DNA from: Lepisosteus oculatus
Lineage: Eukaryota > Chordata > Actinopteri > Semionotiformes > Lepisosteidae
Assembly: GCF_040954835.1 (NCBI RefSeq)
Contig: NC_090716.1
Coordinates: 6,001,605 to 6,065,604, forward strand
Reading direction: 5' to 3'
Length of the DNA stretch: 64,000 nt
Below are positions 42,909 through 57,239 of this stretch, piece after piece. Under the pieces are notes generated by a model. The model was not told the origin of the DNA. It ran no database searches and saw only the letters and a list, made by a program, of their open reading frames with translations. A program made the translations under genes and the position numbers. Position 1 is the first letter of the stretch; each line of letters starts with the position of its first letter.

Positions 42909-43841
42909 GTGAGTGGGGGCGGTTTTGTTTTCGTTATCTAGCTGGCTGTAATTGTTTGCACATCACTGTCCAATACTAAGGCCGAAATCATGTGTTATTA
43001 TGAATACTTCCGAGGCTGCTTATCGTATGGAGTGTTTTGTGACGTATTAAAAACAAACCGGTCGTCGTGCGTAGTGTCTTTCTTAGAAAGGGTGATTTTC
43101 CAGGGAAAGTATGAATTAAATGATCCGTGGTAAAAGCCGATACTGGCAATTAAATCTTTTAAGTGTTATGTCCCATTTAATACCAAGGCACGTGCTTTTT
43201 GTATACTTTAATGAACTGTTTTTTTATATTACGATAAACTATACTGTGAACAGTACAGTACGCAACTCGTTTTGCTACTTTGTTTCTTTTGCAAATGACA
43301 GCACTAAGAACAATCATGTGGGAAGTTTTAAAGCTGCAATTTTTAGTTTCTTGTGCTTCGCTCATTTTAAAATGGAATTACAAATAGTTAAGACATTTAA
43401 GGGTTACATCTTAATCAAGGTGACGTTGCTGATATCATTGTGCTAGATATTTCGCTCAGATTGCCCCAGTAAGATGCACAGTTTAACCTGAATATAACTG
43501 GAGTACTTCGGATAAAAGCGTCAGGCTTTATTTTCAATAAAGTATTTAACATACCTATCTTATTAAAATGGTCATTTAATAGCAAGATCCAGTATTTTAT
43601 CCCTGCTTATTAACATGCAGAATTAGTTTGGGTACAAAAATTACTTTGATCTGAATTAACTGTATAGCACTTTAGATGTAGACAGCCATGATTGTTTACT
43701 TGCAAACCTTAAATTTCCAAAAATTTAATTAGTAGATGAGGTATTAGAAACAAAAGATGTATCTGGAAGACAGTTTTCATTTAACATGAACTTATTAGTA
43801 TGCGTCTGAAAGGAACAAAAATTTCATTCTTTTATTGACAG
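42909..43841. other. Putative first intron of the plus-strand gene
   Basis: 0.9 kb running from GTGAGT to TTGACAG, AT-rich, with no repeat or other feature. Confidence 0.45.
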
Positions 43842-43941
43842 GGACCCAACACAGACTCTGAGACTGTGGAGGACCTGGGCTCATCAGAGAACTCAAACAC
43901 CGAACAGCTCCCACCGTACCTGAGAGACGAACCACCAGAAG
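43842..43941 (+). CDS. Coding exon 2 of an unrecognised plus-strand gene
   Basis: The acceptor TTTTATTGACAG and donor GAAG|GTAAAT enclose 100 nt, phase 0 to phase 1. The peptide is GPNTDSETVEDLGSSENSNT followed by EQLPPYLRDEPPE, an acidic Ser/Asn-rich, apparently disordered stretch. GC content and codon use are gene-like in an AT-rich setting. I do not recognise the protein. Joined to ATG AAG it would be the first 35 residues. The remaining exons are probably far downstream or outside the window. Confidence 0.6.
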
Positions 43942-45066
43942 GTAAATTGCTGCCTAGTTTTACGATTCAGTGGGGCAGCTAATTTGTTGCATCTTTCAAT
44001 TAAGAAAAGGATGTAGTAGTTCCAAGCACTCTTAGAGATCAGATAAGCAGAGATTACATCAAGGCTGCTCAAACCACGGCCTTCCCAATGCATTCCTGGG
44101 CAAATCTGACTGATTGGACATCAGTACATCAAACTGAGGTACTGGTTTCATTGACATACCACACCAGAGCAGATCGGAAGGTTTGCATATTGAAGAATAG
44201 ACACAGAACATCATGGGCTTTTCCCTAGTTGCTGGCTGGATGTACAGTATAGCAGTTTACTATCCCTTTCCCAGTTCCAAACGGGCTGACCCTAAACTCT
44301 GCTGGATTGCCACCTTCAAGAGTGAGGATTGGAGTGGTTCTAAAGCCACTTCCAAAGAAGGGGAGCAGGAACTGGCCTCAGAAGAAAAAACAAACATGCA
44401 GCTCAAGAACAAGACTCTTACAGCCAAAAGACAACCTAATCCCTTACTGCATAGCTCATACAGCCCAAACAGGCTACCATGCTCACCCCGGTGTTTTATA
44501 ACAGCAGCCCTGTTTAATTGACTACACCAAATCAAATTCCACATGAAGAATTCCTCTCCAATTAATATATTAGAATGAGGTCTTGATTTTGAATTAATTT
44601 AAGTATAAAAGCCCGGGCTAATGTCTTATTAAATTATTAATTCAATTGGATAGTTAAGATCATTTATGAGGATGGTGTGGCAAATGTCAAAGACTGGAGT
44701 TTCCCAGTTCTGATATTACAGTTCACAGTATTTCCATTGTGATTAGGGGTATAAGGATCAAGGGAGTTTTAAAAAATATTTCCCTTTACCCATTGAACTG
44801 AAAGACACATGTAGTTTAAAAAGGCATTACATGACAGTAACATGCTAACCTCAAAATATTCCTCTTCTCTCTTTTGCAATTTAAGTTTATGTCAATTTCA
44901 CAGTCATTTATGATGGGGGGAGGGGATTAAGATGAGAAATAGAGAACTCAAGACTTCATTTTATTTGTTGAGATTGGTTAATTTATGAGATGTTATGGAT
45001 TAAGATATTTGAACATTTTAAATGGAGTAAAATGAGTTTGCCATTCATTTATATCCAACATATGAT

Positions 45067-45655
45067 TAATAGTTTTACACTTATATAGTGCTTTTCTGGA
45101 CACTCCACTCAAAGCGCTTTACAGGTAATGGGGATTCCCCTCCACCACCACCAATGTGCAGCATCCACCTGGATGATGCAACGGCAGCCATAGTGTGCCA
45201 GAACGCTCACCACACATCAGCTATCAGTGGGGAGGAGAGCAGAGTAATGAAGCCAATTCATAGAGGGGGATTATTAGGAGGCCATGATTGGTAAGGGCCA
45301 ATGGGAAATTTGGCCAGGACACCGGGGTTACACCCCTACTCTTTTCGAGAAGTGCCCTGGGATTTGTAATGACCACAGAGAGTCAGGACCTCAGTTTTAC
45401 GTCTCATCCGAAGGACGGCGCCTGTTTACAGTATAGTGTCCCCGTCACTATACTGGGGCATTAGGACCCACATGGACTGCAGGGGGGTGAGCGCCCCCTG
45501 CTGGCCCCACTAACATCTCTTCCAGCAGCAACCTTAGTTTTTCCCAGGAGGTCTCCCATCCAGGTACTGACCAGACTCACACCTCCTGAGCTTCAGTGGG
45601 GTGCCAGTTGTGAGTCGTAGGGTGATATGGCTGCTAGGGTAAATCAATCAATCAA
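45067..45655 (+). repeat. ~590-bp dispersed repeat (full or near-full copy)
   Basis: It begins TTTTACACTTATATAGTGCT and ends in a short ATCA repeat (AATCAATCAATCAATTG). It is distinctly more GC-rich than its surroundings. Truncated reverse copies of its first part lie at 28.1 and 32.5 kb, so it is interspersed. The mostly non-coding content and terminal microsatellite suggest a SINE-like or other non-autonomous element of ray-finned fish. Confidence 0.8.
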
Positions 45656-48600
45656 TTGTACAGTTCTGCTGTACAAAACCAACTATTCTCCATAATACTT
45701 AATTTATGTATTATGTATAAATGCAAAGTCACCATATAAAATAATCAATGCAATTACAATTAAAACTCTTAAGAAACTTTCTGTTGACCTCTGCTTTTAG
45801 CATGACAATACAGAGATTAACAATGAAACAAAAACTTAATTTTATTTTGTTACTTTTAAATTATATCTGTCATTTAATGTCTGGAAATCCCTGAAAAGAT
45901 TTACTTCTCCATGATTTCTCAGTTAGCAGTTTTTATATTGTGCAATACCATGTTGCAGCTGATATTGGTACAAGTTGCTGTTGATTCTAACTTCTGTTTC
46001 CAAAAGCTGATTGTTTTAAACTGACTTTCATGGGTGATAAATGTTCTGGTGACACAAAAACGTTGTTTGCATTACAGTGTAAAATGCCCTAGCAGGAGCA
46101 CAATTGAGTTTAGTAGACAGAAGACGTATTGTGGTGCTGTGTGTTTATTTTTGGGTTAAAAGAAGTGTTTGCAGACTCTTAATTAGATGAAACCTGTGTG
46201 TCTATCTCTTGCCATTATACTGTAAGTGGGACTCTGGAGTCCCTTGGATTGTCATCAAATATGCCTGGTTTCAAATATGAAGGCCAGTTTCTGTGAGTGG
46301 CAGAAAATCACCTGAATTTCTGAGTGCACTACGTTTTAGACATGGTAAGTTGTTTGACCATGAAGTGAGTTTGTGTTTTAAAAAAGGAGCTTGGCAGTCA
46401 CATATTCTGTAAATCACAGAATCAGAATTTACTGTGTACATCTATTTTTAAATACTGTTCTAATACTGCAAGTAGCGATCTTAATTAGTATATTGGACTA
46501 GGCTAAAATAGGCTAAATGCTGTGTCCTTCTTTCTTGCTACTGTAGCTGCGTTGCACAGCTTTAGTGCTGAGAGGCTGCAATCTGGAAGGTCTTACAGGT
46601 CACTTTCTAATGCTAGCATATCTGAAGAATGGAGGAGAGGTACAGAATTGATCCAGACAAGTTAGTAATTAGCTGAGGTAGATAGTTAAGAGCTTAGGTG
46701 GAATGATCACCATGAAGTACTAGTTGTGTACTCCCGCAATGTAGAGCAATGTAATGTTTGCCTTCATGTACGATTACATACTCTGCCGAATGTAAAATGC
46801 AGTACGTATAACAGTCTGTCTTGTTCAGCAGAAGGTGTACGTTAAAAATTTAAGGCCTAAACATTTTTTGTTTTTATATTTGCGTAATAAAAGCTAAAAC
46901 ATCACCGTGTCCTGGATTTCTAGAAGTGCTCTGAGTTTTTCCACATTTGCTCCAGTAGGATACAGCATGGCATGGGAGAATTATGTGAGACGTGCCATCA
47001 TGCCAGTGTCCTGTAGGGGGACCTCTAGTCTAACAATTGGACATGTTGATTCATTGAGTCATTTTGACCTTATTCAGACGAAAGGCCTTTTTTTTCCCTC
47101 AGATTTAGAACATTGCATAATTCATATTTTAGGTAATTGCCTTTTTTTATGAAAATACTGCTTCATAGAGTGTTTCTGAAACCTTTTGTCATATGCCTTG
47201 TAACACAGGAATGTATGGAATGGTTAAAAAATATTATATATCTTTCAGAAATACTAAATCTACTGTAGTGTTAAATAATAGTGTTAAGTAATGTTGAAAT
47301 GTTTTCAGACAAGCATGTTTTCAAACAGAGTTGTGGTGTATCAAATCCACAATAAATATATTATACAAATGTTTAAAAGTCCCATGCATTAAAACTCCAG
47401 TACATGTTTTTTTTTACATTTAAATTTGCAATTGATGAAAATCTGATGCCACTAGGTGGCAGTGGGGAAAAACACAGATCTCAAAGCTATTAACTTTAAT
47501 AAACTATAACAAAGACCTTTGTGATTTTGAGTATAACTACTTTATTAACTTTTCTGAGGAAAGAAAACTATTTAGTGTTGGAGTCATCAGTCAAAAATGA
47601 TTACTGCTCAGAGCCCCTTGAGATGTGAATGGGAAAGAGGGTGATAAGGTGTAAAAGGAGATGTGAATCTGTTTCCTACTGGAATTTACCTCCTTGTGTT
47701 CCTCTGCACACTGATGCAGCTCCCCAGTCTAGCTTAATTGGAAAAAGATGTCAGAAGGAGGAATGTTTCACAAATGAGTTTTGCTTTTAAGACAAGGTTT
47801 TAAAAAGCCTTTTACACTATGTTTATGTTCAAAGTGAACATACAAAATAATTTAATAGGATTTCCTTCAAGTGTTAACATTTAAAACTCAAACCTAATAT
47901 GAATATCCTTGAATGAAGCTTTAAGTAAAGTGTTTAGTTCATTGTAAAGTCAAAAGTATTATTTTTATTGCCAGTAGATGCCAATATGATTCGTGGTCCA
48001 GTTCTATAACAGTATGGCGTCTATGTGAATTTGGCTTGCTCTTCTTATGTTTGAGGGGTGTTTCGCTGGGATCCTGTCATTTTTGCAAGGTGTAATACTG
48101 TCTTGCTCCATATCCTGCTGGGATAGGCTCCTGGTTCCCGTGACCGTTACTGAGAAAAAGTGGCTATTCTGACGATGGATGGCCAAATAAAAATAATAAA
48201 GTGCAATAACTTTATTATTAAAATTAAACAGTTCACAGTGTTTAGTCCTACGGACAGTGACATGGTTACTTCACTAGAATACTAGCTTTAGAAAAGCAGA
48301 TTGTTCCAGTAAATTATTTATTGCTTTTTGCTGGCTATACAGTTATTCATGATTCTCTGTTCTTTGTGAGTAGTTGTTGGTCATATTAAATAACATGAAG
48401 AACTAAAATGTCTCATCACAAAATTTGATTATAACAGAATATGAAAGTTTGTACAGTACATGAAAATGATCATGATTATTTGCATAGCAGATGGCCTTAT
48501 CCAGGATGATTTAAAGTCTGCCAATGTTTACAGTGCATCAAGTGTAAGTACAAAACAAATGATAGATGTGATAATGTGCAAATACAGTTAATTGTATTAA

Positions 48601-51600
48601 TCTATTTTTATTTAATTATCAATAAGTGTAGCACAACAATGCTGCAAGTGCAGGTGTTGGATTCTTTTTAAACACCATGTGCAAATGTGGCACAAAAAAA
48701 AGTAAGAACTAAAATAAGAACTGAAACGATCCCAAGTGTAAACAGAGTTTTGAAGCAGGGTGGTAACTACTACTCTAAAATGAAGTTCAGCCTTATACAT
48801 AAAAAAGCTGAACAACAAAAGCATGTCAGGGCTTAAATAAACCAATATATTTTATAGTATACATTATGCAGTCTCTGCAGAGATCTAAAAGACTGTTAAG
48901 CCAGAAACAATTCAATATCTGTCGTTTTCATGTTATAAAGCTATTTTACTGCTCCCTGCTCTGTCTCTCTCCACATCTGCTAAGTTCAGCGGTATTTGGA
49001 AAGGTCTGTTGATTTGTCTTAGCAGTTCTTGATATATTTAGTGACTAAAGTAATAAGTAATGTACCCACAGCATATGTATGGTATATTGAGTCAGGAAAG
49101 AGCTTTTAGGAAATTCTAACCTAAATTATTTATGCATGAGTGGAGAGATGCTTTTTCCTGTATCCTGGTCCTCTGTGGAAGCACTTCATGTGTCTATTGC
49201 TCTCGTACAAAACCCTATTTACCATCTCTATGTTTTGTTTTGCAAGAAAGTCTCACTTGCTAGAACAGTTTCATTCTATATGTAAATCTGCTGAAACCAT
49301 TATACTCTGTACTGTCAATATGCAGAAGTCAACCTACCATAAAATGCAAAACCTCTTTTATCTTATTTTCTTTATGGTAAAAATAGCTTACAGTATGTCT
49401 TTTAAGTCCAAAGCAATGATGATTTAATATGGTTAATTTATTTAATTTATTCTTCAAATGTTTCATAGTTTTAAAAATTGCATCCTAGGGGACTTAGGGA
49501 TAATTTTATCTCGCTTCACTGAAGCAGATGAGTTATTAGTTTCCCCCTCTCTGGTGTAAAACAAATACTTATCAGTCAATATGCTTTGAATACATAAAAA
49601 GGAATATGAAAATAATCCAGATGCACCCTACTCTTTGAAGACTGGAGTTATTTTTGTGCGTTTCTTTTGAGACCACATTTGGACACTACAAGTAAACTGT
49701 GCTAATTTTCTAGAACCAAAAAATGTGTAATTCGGGCATAGGAGTGCATAAACCATAGATTTGATAATGGATCTTTTCCTCTTCCAAACATTTTAAAAGA
49801 GAAATGTCTCTCTTTCTCTGCTTTTCATATTGGATTCCTGTGGAGAGAAAAAAAGAACACCTGTCCTGTTCCAACACCACTGCGTGCCTGCAAACACCTG
49901 GGAGGTTGCAGGGGTCACTGTGCTGCTGAGATCCAAGACATCCCTGTTTGGCTAATCCCTCACTAACCCCATTGACACTCAACTGATCATACTCTGCTGC
50001 TTGGAGAGTACCGATCAGAATCGGCTGGTGACTTGGCCCAGGCTGGAACCCGTGATCACAGAGCTCAGCCCTCGTTCAGATGAGAGCACCTTCCCTAGTT
50101 GAGCCACTAATTTAGTGTACAGTAAGTAGTGGAGGATGATCTCTTGTAGTGACATACTGTAGCTCAACAGCTAATTTTCAATGTCATTTGGCTTGGTGTC
50201 ACCTCAGCCCTTAGTGTTTCACAGTTTCTCCCAATCGGTAATTGACACATCTGTGCCTGGGCAGCTTCATGTCTCACACTGGCATTATGAAACTTTGGAC
50301 AGTGGGAGAAATGTGGGCTTAAGCGCTGGTTTGCCTTTCTTCTGAGGATTTGTCTGACGCCTCAAGTGATGGCCACTGTATCTTCAGGCACTTGCATTTC
50401 CGCACTGTCTCCTCAAATAAAATGAAATGTTCTCAACCATCCAACTCTGCAGTTCAATGTTGTTTCTGACCTCACAATGGGTGTCTCTCCTCAGCTGAAC
50501 CCATGCAGGCCAGGTGATAGGTGGCTTAAGGCAGGCAAGGGGAGCTCTAGGGAAGCAAACCTGACTCAGCTTGTCATCTGTGCAGTGAGTTTGTGTTCTT
50601 TCGTGCAACTTTTCTGTTACCAGTAGGTAACTGGTAACTATTGCATCTATTGAAACAGTGAAGACTGAGTTGTGATTTCTGTAGTAACTTCACACTGTCC
50701 TCATCATCATCCTCATCTTTCTGTGGTCCCCACGGGATAATTAGTATATGATTCTAACAGACCTTACTATATTACACATTAATTAGAATGCTGTTCTCTG
50801 GAGGCAGCTCAGCAAACTTCTCTGTTCTAAGGTTATCTACTTCTCCAGCCTTTGCGGAGATAAGGAATGGAGTAATGGTTAAGCATTATTGATCGTGCTC
50901 AAGTCGATGGCATTATTAATTGACAGTTAGCTTTTTTTTTGCACTTTGACGAGAGTGGTCAGAGCTCTTGAAGTGCACTCAGTGATGCTAATGTTGTAAA
51001 TCTTCAGGCTATTTCTGGCATTTTATTGTGGTGTACTGGGCAGTGACAAGGAGATAAACAACAGGGTACTACGATTATTCAGAAAAAAAATGAAGACCTG
51101 TGTTTTGACGAGGAGAGAAGAAAACTGTTCTCCTTGAGTAGTAGACATACTTCAAGAACAATCCTATTACACTGTTGAATAAATCTCCTTTCTTGCCCTG
51201 TCTGTCATAATATACATTCATTTTTTAAGAACGGTTCCAAAGAAAAAGAACAAAGAGAGAGTGGACTTACAAATGCCAATCAGTGTAGCTGATCAGCTGC
51301 TTTTGGAAAGAAAGGGTTTTTAACAACGATTACACATTTATTGTTTGCATTTCCAACTTGTTTAGTGATGTATTGTACAGTATGTAGTAGGTAGGCAGAG
51401 AAATGCTAAATTATTGGATGCAGCTCATTATTGCACGAAAGTAAATGAGAATGATTGTATCTGGAGAAGAACATAATGTATAGGGTTATGCTTTGCAGCA
51501 CAAGTCTAGATCCCTATTTTTATTTAAACAGAAAATCTTAATTTCATATACAGTATAAGTATATTGTATAAGTAATGTGTGTTTACGATTCAAGACACTG

Positions 51601-54600
51601 AACTGTTTTACTATGTTAATGTAAATGCATAGCATAATTAATGGTAAAACTGTTACAGTCTTCTTCAAGTTGAAAATTTATATGAATGCACTTGATGAAA
51701 CTTTGAAAGCCCTTTATAAATAACAGTCTACAAAGATGCAGTAAAAAAGTGACCCTTTCATGTTTTGAATTTGTACTTCTGAGGCAACTGGAATATAAGC
51801 TTAAGAGCCAAACATAATTCTTTGTTGGAAGGCTGCTGAGTAGAAATGATTTTCTGCTTTAGTCACTCCTCATTTATTTGGCTGTAAAGAGGATTAAAGG
51901 TATAAGAACCACTACAAATCTGCTTTATCTGGACCTGAGGTTATTAAAATAGAAAATGCTCTGAACTGCATTCAGGTCTGCTTTTATAAACAGCCGTCAC
52001 TCTAAAGCTACTAAAGCAAACTACTTCAGTTTCCTTTATTTCTTGTGCACATATAATGAATACTGTTTGCAGTTTCTCATTGTCTAAATATTTATAGTAA
52101 AAAAAAAAGTATTCTGCAGCACCCTTAGCACGGAAACAAAAAGACAGCACTCATGTTTTGTTACTGTTTGGTAAAGAAGAAAGACATTCACATGTTCCCA
52201 GTATGATGTTAGATGTGGGGCTGTAGTGTAATGTGTTTTTCTTAGATTTTATGGAGTAAAAGTTCTCCAAAAAAGTAATCCAAAAGCTGACAAATACAGC
52301 AAATACCCTGGAAATGCAATGAGTTCGTTATTAACATTAAAGAGTTTTCTCCCCACAGTATCTCTGTACTGTATGTACAGTATGTTGCTTAAACATTCGG
52401 TGATTCTTAGCCTGTAAAAAATGTTTCAGGCTCCCTCAAATTTGATATTTCAAGCCAAGTTATCGTTATTGATTTTTATTATTGTCTAATTTCTGGATAA
52501 ATGTTGCATTATATTGAGAGAAGAAAAAACAAGAGATTAAAATATTAAATGGAATTCATCTTGATATTCTTTTGTGATGTAATGATGCAACGACCTGGTT
52601 CTATTTTTTTTAATATAAAGTAATACATTTATGATTTTTTATAATATATGAATAACTAATAGCTTTCACACACAGCAATGTGTAGGCTAGTATCCTTTTG
52701 AATTAAGAAGAGCACTATATTTCTTCAAAAGAAAAAAAGACAAACCTGTTTGAATGTATTGTGGTCTTCTGACTTTCAAAAGGTTGTTCTGAAGGGTATA
52801 ACAAAAATATGATGTGTTACATGTTATTAATATCGTAAATTAGCTTTTATTGACTTTTCTCTCCTGTTTGCTTATAGATACGCAAAATATTCAATCATTT
52901 TGACATATTCAGTTCACATCAGTGGTAGAGTTTGATGTTGTGTGTAACTGTGATGGATGGATTGTCAGCACACAGTCCACAGAGGAGATAACATTTATAC
53001 CTCACAGTTGACTTGTGCATCTTGATGCTTTTGATTATCTATTTTTCCCTACTCATCCATTCCCTACAGTGGTTTCCCTGTCCTTTCTATATTATCCAAA
53101 ATCATGTTGTTTAATAAATCTGATCACTCTTTGCAGATTCAGATATACAGTAGCAATGATAAAGAAGTTACAACTAGCAATGGTATTCATATGTAAAATA
53201 CCAGTTTACCACAGTAGTTTATGAGAGATTAAGGGAGGCAAAATTTGTGCACATAAAAAAAGACAATTCATTTGCAAATTATGATAAGTTTTGTGTTTTG
53301 ATTAGCTCCTGAAAATATCATATCACCAGTCTGCCCCTGATTCATGCTGCTGGCACCACTGAGGCTGCTGAAGCTTCACTCGTAAGACATAAACTTTAGG
53401 TTCTACACTCTTTGGCAGATTTCACCCTGTGTGCAGTCAGTATCTGCTTCAAGGAGAGTCTAAGGCGTGGATTGAATCAAAATTATGACCTCCCCACCAA
53501 CAGCAAATTACAAAACCCAGTGTTTTTCATGGTGTGTTTCCATTAACTACAAGGAACAGGCCTCTTGCGAGCAAAAAGCTATCATCAAGTACTGTGTTTG
53601 TAATTTGCAAGTATTGGGTTGGTAAAACTTTGATAGAGCCTGTGAGTAAATCTTTCTAAAAATATTTTCATTGTAATCTTGGGGAGCACAGACACTGGCA
53701 AATCCTCAGCCAGGACTGGAAACAGCAACAGTAAAGATTAAAATCAGCGAGTGCCTCAGGAGAGTGACTCATGTACCGCTCCGTAGAAGGTGCTGCATTC
53801 AGAATAACCACTGGGAGCTATGACAGAGAACCCTACTACTTAATTAATGAGATGATTTTGAAGAGAAAAAAACATAGCCTAATGTATTTGGTGGCTTTTT
53901 AAACGATGAGGAAACTAATTCGCTTAAGTTAGAAGCCTAGAGGTAAAAACCTTCTAATTCAGCCACCCTGTATCTTTGTTTGCCATTTATGCAGCCCAAG
54001 AGCTTGTATTGGTCAGCTCTAATGCCGAGAAACATGCATCATCTGGCCCATGGGTCCTCTGAGCTGCGCTGTAGTTACAGCTGAAACAAAAGCCTGAGGC
54101 AAATGGTAGCAAGAAGGTTTTAAACAAAGTCAGCAAATATAGGTGGATCTGTACTGTACTGCCCAGTGTGATTAATTTTTGGAGGGAAATATACTGACAA
54201 TGGGTATTTCAACTCCTAGTTTAAAGCTAACTAATTAAAACAATTTGTAGGAATGCTAATCTCAAAACAGCATTAAAATGTCTTATCTGAGAGGGTTCTT
54301 ATTTCTATAAATAATGTGTATTTGCCTGGTTTGTGAGTTAATACAATATTCTTTAAAAAAAAACAGTAAAAAAACCTATCACTTCAGACTTTGCAGGACA
54401 TTAGTGATACTGGGGTTAAAAGCCATTTGATCTTTGTATGATATTAATTGCGGACTCAGATGTATTGTAATGTGAAATTATACCCATGCCGAGTTGAGAA
54501 TCAGTAATGACCAAGATATGTTGAAAAATCAGAATGTTAAAAGGGAAGTTGTTTTTACTTAATGTAAAACATAACAGTCCATGCATTTCAGGACAGATTA

Positions 54601-57100
54601 CGGGCAATTAGGATTTACAGTGCCCCATCTTTTGCTCTCTGCCCCCAAAATGGGAAATCTTTTCTTCCAAGAAACTTGACATCCCAGCTGCAGTGAATTC
54701 TGTCAATTCCACATCAGTGTGGATCACACTGGAAAAGAAAAAGAAGGTTCTGCTGTGAATGTTACAATTTTTATACATATTGTATAGCATTACGTTTCTC
54801 TGTTCTGTCTTGCTTTGACATGCAGAGATGCATAGATATGATATTAATGTGAATTTCATACTGTACATCCCAGAAGCTACAGCATTATAGCCTACATGTC
54901 AGTTGGGAATGAAGGCACTAGACACAGATTCATTAAATTGACGAGGGTATTAAGTTTAGTTAATCTTTTCCCATTATATGGGGCAGTTTGTCCCTTATCT
55001 TTTTTAACCAGAAGCATTTGGGATCTGAGAGCATTTTTTTAAATTACTTCTGCACAAATGGAGCAATTCTTTTGTTGCTCTTGGGGTTTTCTGGCACTCC
55101 GAACAGACCTTAGAATGTTGTTTTTATCTCTAATGTAAGAGGGCCCACCTCAGCAACAGAACCTGGATGTAGAAACAGTACACTTGATTTTGAAGAATTG
55201 TATTGAGCAATTGATTTTGTAGAAACAGATTTGATTTTTGTATTCTTTGTGGCATTCAAAACGTGATAGGAGGAGAATATTTGAAGTTTAGAGCTACCAT
55301 CTTGCATAATGTACAAAAAGTAAAATATTGATTTCCATTAAGTAAAAATCAGGTTACTTTTCTTTCTTTAATGTTGGTTCTTTCCTAGTTTATTTTTATA
55401 CCAAAATCATCATCTAAACTGTAGATCACATACAGTATACAGTAAAGTGATTAGATTCTATTTAAATGTGTGCTTGAAATAAATGTTTTTTAAGTGATTG
55501 TGATTTTTTAGATTATCTCTGAATTTTGAATTGCAACTGCATCATATTATTTTTGCTTTTAAAAAGTTTAATCCAACAGCAATTCAAAGCTCAGTTTCTA
55601 TTTCTAAGAAATGTAAGTTTTAGTTTTCTAGTACCTCTACCTACAAAAGAGATGGGTATGAAAACTCATAAATAAATGAATACATGAATGTTGTTGGATG
55701 ATTCTTTTATTGATCTTAGGTAAAGAGTATTTTTTGTATGGAATTATAGATAGACTACTTTCTGTTAAATGTCATGTATTCAGTTGATTAATTTGTACTT
55801 TTTTGTGTGCCGTACTAGGTTGCTCTTAATTACATCACAGTAAAAGACCGAGTACATTTCTTCTAGTTTTGTAGACTATAGAAAAAATATTCTGTGCACA
55901 TTTCATTCACAAAATAAAACTTCAAAACGTCACTATAATCCATTGGGACTTAAGTCAACTTTGACAGGTAAAAGTACTTGAATATTCGTAAAAAATACAT
56001 GAAGACCGCATTAATGTGACAGAAGCTCATTGTAACTTTTAAAAAAGGATTCTGGGACATAAAAGAGAATGACATGAGAGTTCAGAAACCCATCTACCAT
56101 TTCAGTTTGTTTGCATGGCTGTAGGAGGTGTTTAAGAAGAATCTTGTAATTGTCCTAAAATGCTTTAAGACATCTTGGTTGGAAAAGTACTCATGTGAGT
56201 CTAACTAGTTGGGACTAGTACAAGAAACAAAAAGAATGGTAGTAATGACTGTTTCTGTTGGAAAAAGGGCTGTCTTGGTTTTGAATCTTTTCTCCCTTGA
56301 ATAACTTAAGTAAGCTAAGCAGTTCACAATGCTTGTCCTGAACTATCAAGATATTGTTTACAAAAAGAATTGTATTGGAACACAATGAAAAGATTGCTGA
56401 AAAAATGAACTACCTGAGTTTCTATATGAACATATAATAGAGTAGGAGAGAAGGCCATTAAGCCCATCTAGCTTGTTTTAGTTGCTAATTGATCTGATGA
56501 TCTAATTAAGTTTCTTTATAGCAGCTAGAATATCAGCTTCAACAACATTGCTGAGTAGCTTAGACAAGGAGAAAGTAGGGAACAAACATTTGTTTCACAG
56601 AAGTCGAAAACAGAATTATTTTAAAGATATGTACTGTATCTAATTTCTTATTAGGTTGTAACATTATACAGCGTGTATGTATTTTTAAAGTTTGAGAAAA
56701 AGCGAATCCTGGAAGAAATCCTACACAAAGATCCAAAAGATTACAGTAGTAAGTATTGTGTCATTACTGACTTTCCTAATAAGTTACTGCTACATATTGT
56801 GTAATATAACAGTGGTATACACTATTACACTTTTATCACTGTTAATTTAAAAATAAATCTTAATGTTCTTTGTAAATGTATTGTTTTATGAAGCAAACTT
56901 TGGAAGGTTTATATTTGTCCTAGTATACTGTATCATAATTGTATTAACCTACCTGAAATTATTTCTTTGCTTTCAGATATTATATTGTCAAGAACTGCAC
57001 ACATTGAAATGAGTCATCATGAAGTACATTCCAGAATGTACTCAATTAATATTTAAAAGACAGATGCAATCTTAATAATTTGATCATTAGTACCCGCCAA
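45656..57100. other. Large AT-rich non-coding stretch (intron or intergenic)
   Basis: 11 kb without a supportable exon except one short candidate (56691-56748). If the plus-strand gene at 42.9 kb is real, this is likely its second intron. Short open frames here have no family character. Confidence 0.55.
56691..56748 (+). CDS. Possible small exon, unassigned
   Basis: TTTTTAAAG precedes and a perfect GTAAGT follows. One frame reads FEKKRILEEILHKDPKDYS, charged and protein-like. Its entry phase (0, or 2 from an upstream AG) does not match the phase-1 exit of the exon at 43842, so at least one exon between them would be needed. It could be chance. Confidence 0.22.
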
Positions 57101-57239
57101 TTGAGACTAGCAATCACTCAACCATTTCTTTCAAGAAAGACTACATAATCCAGCTTCTGATGACTTCACTAAGTCTGTTTTCCCTGGAAAACTATGATCT
57201 TATGGAGGTTTCTGACTTGACTTTGAACCTGTTAGATCA

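Noticed and set aside
42903-56748. Direct joining of the 43842-43941 exon to the 56691-56748 candidate
   Set aside because: Exit phase 1 does not match either possible entry phase; joining at phase 1 meets a stop at once.
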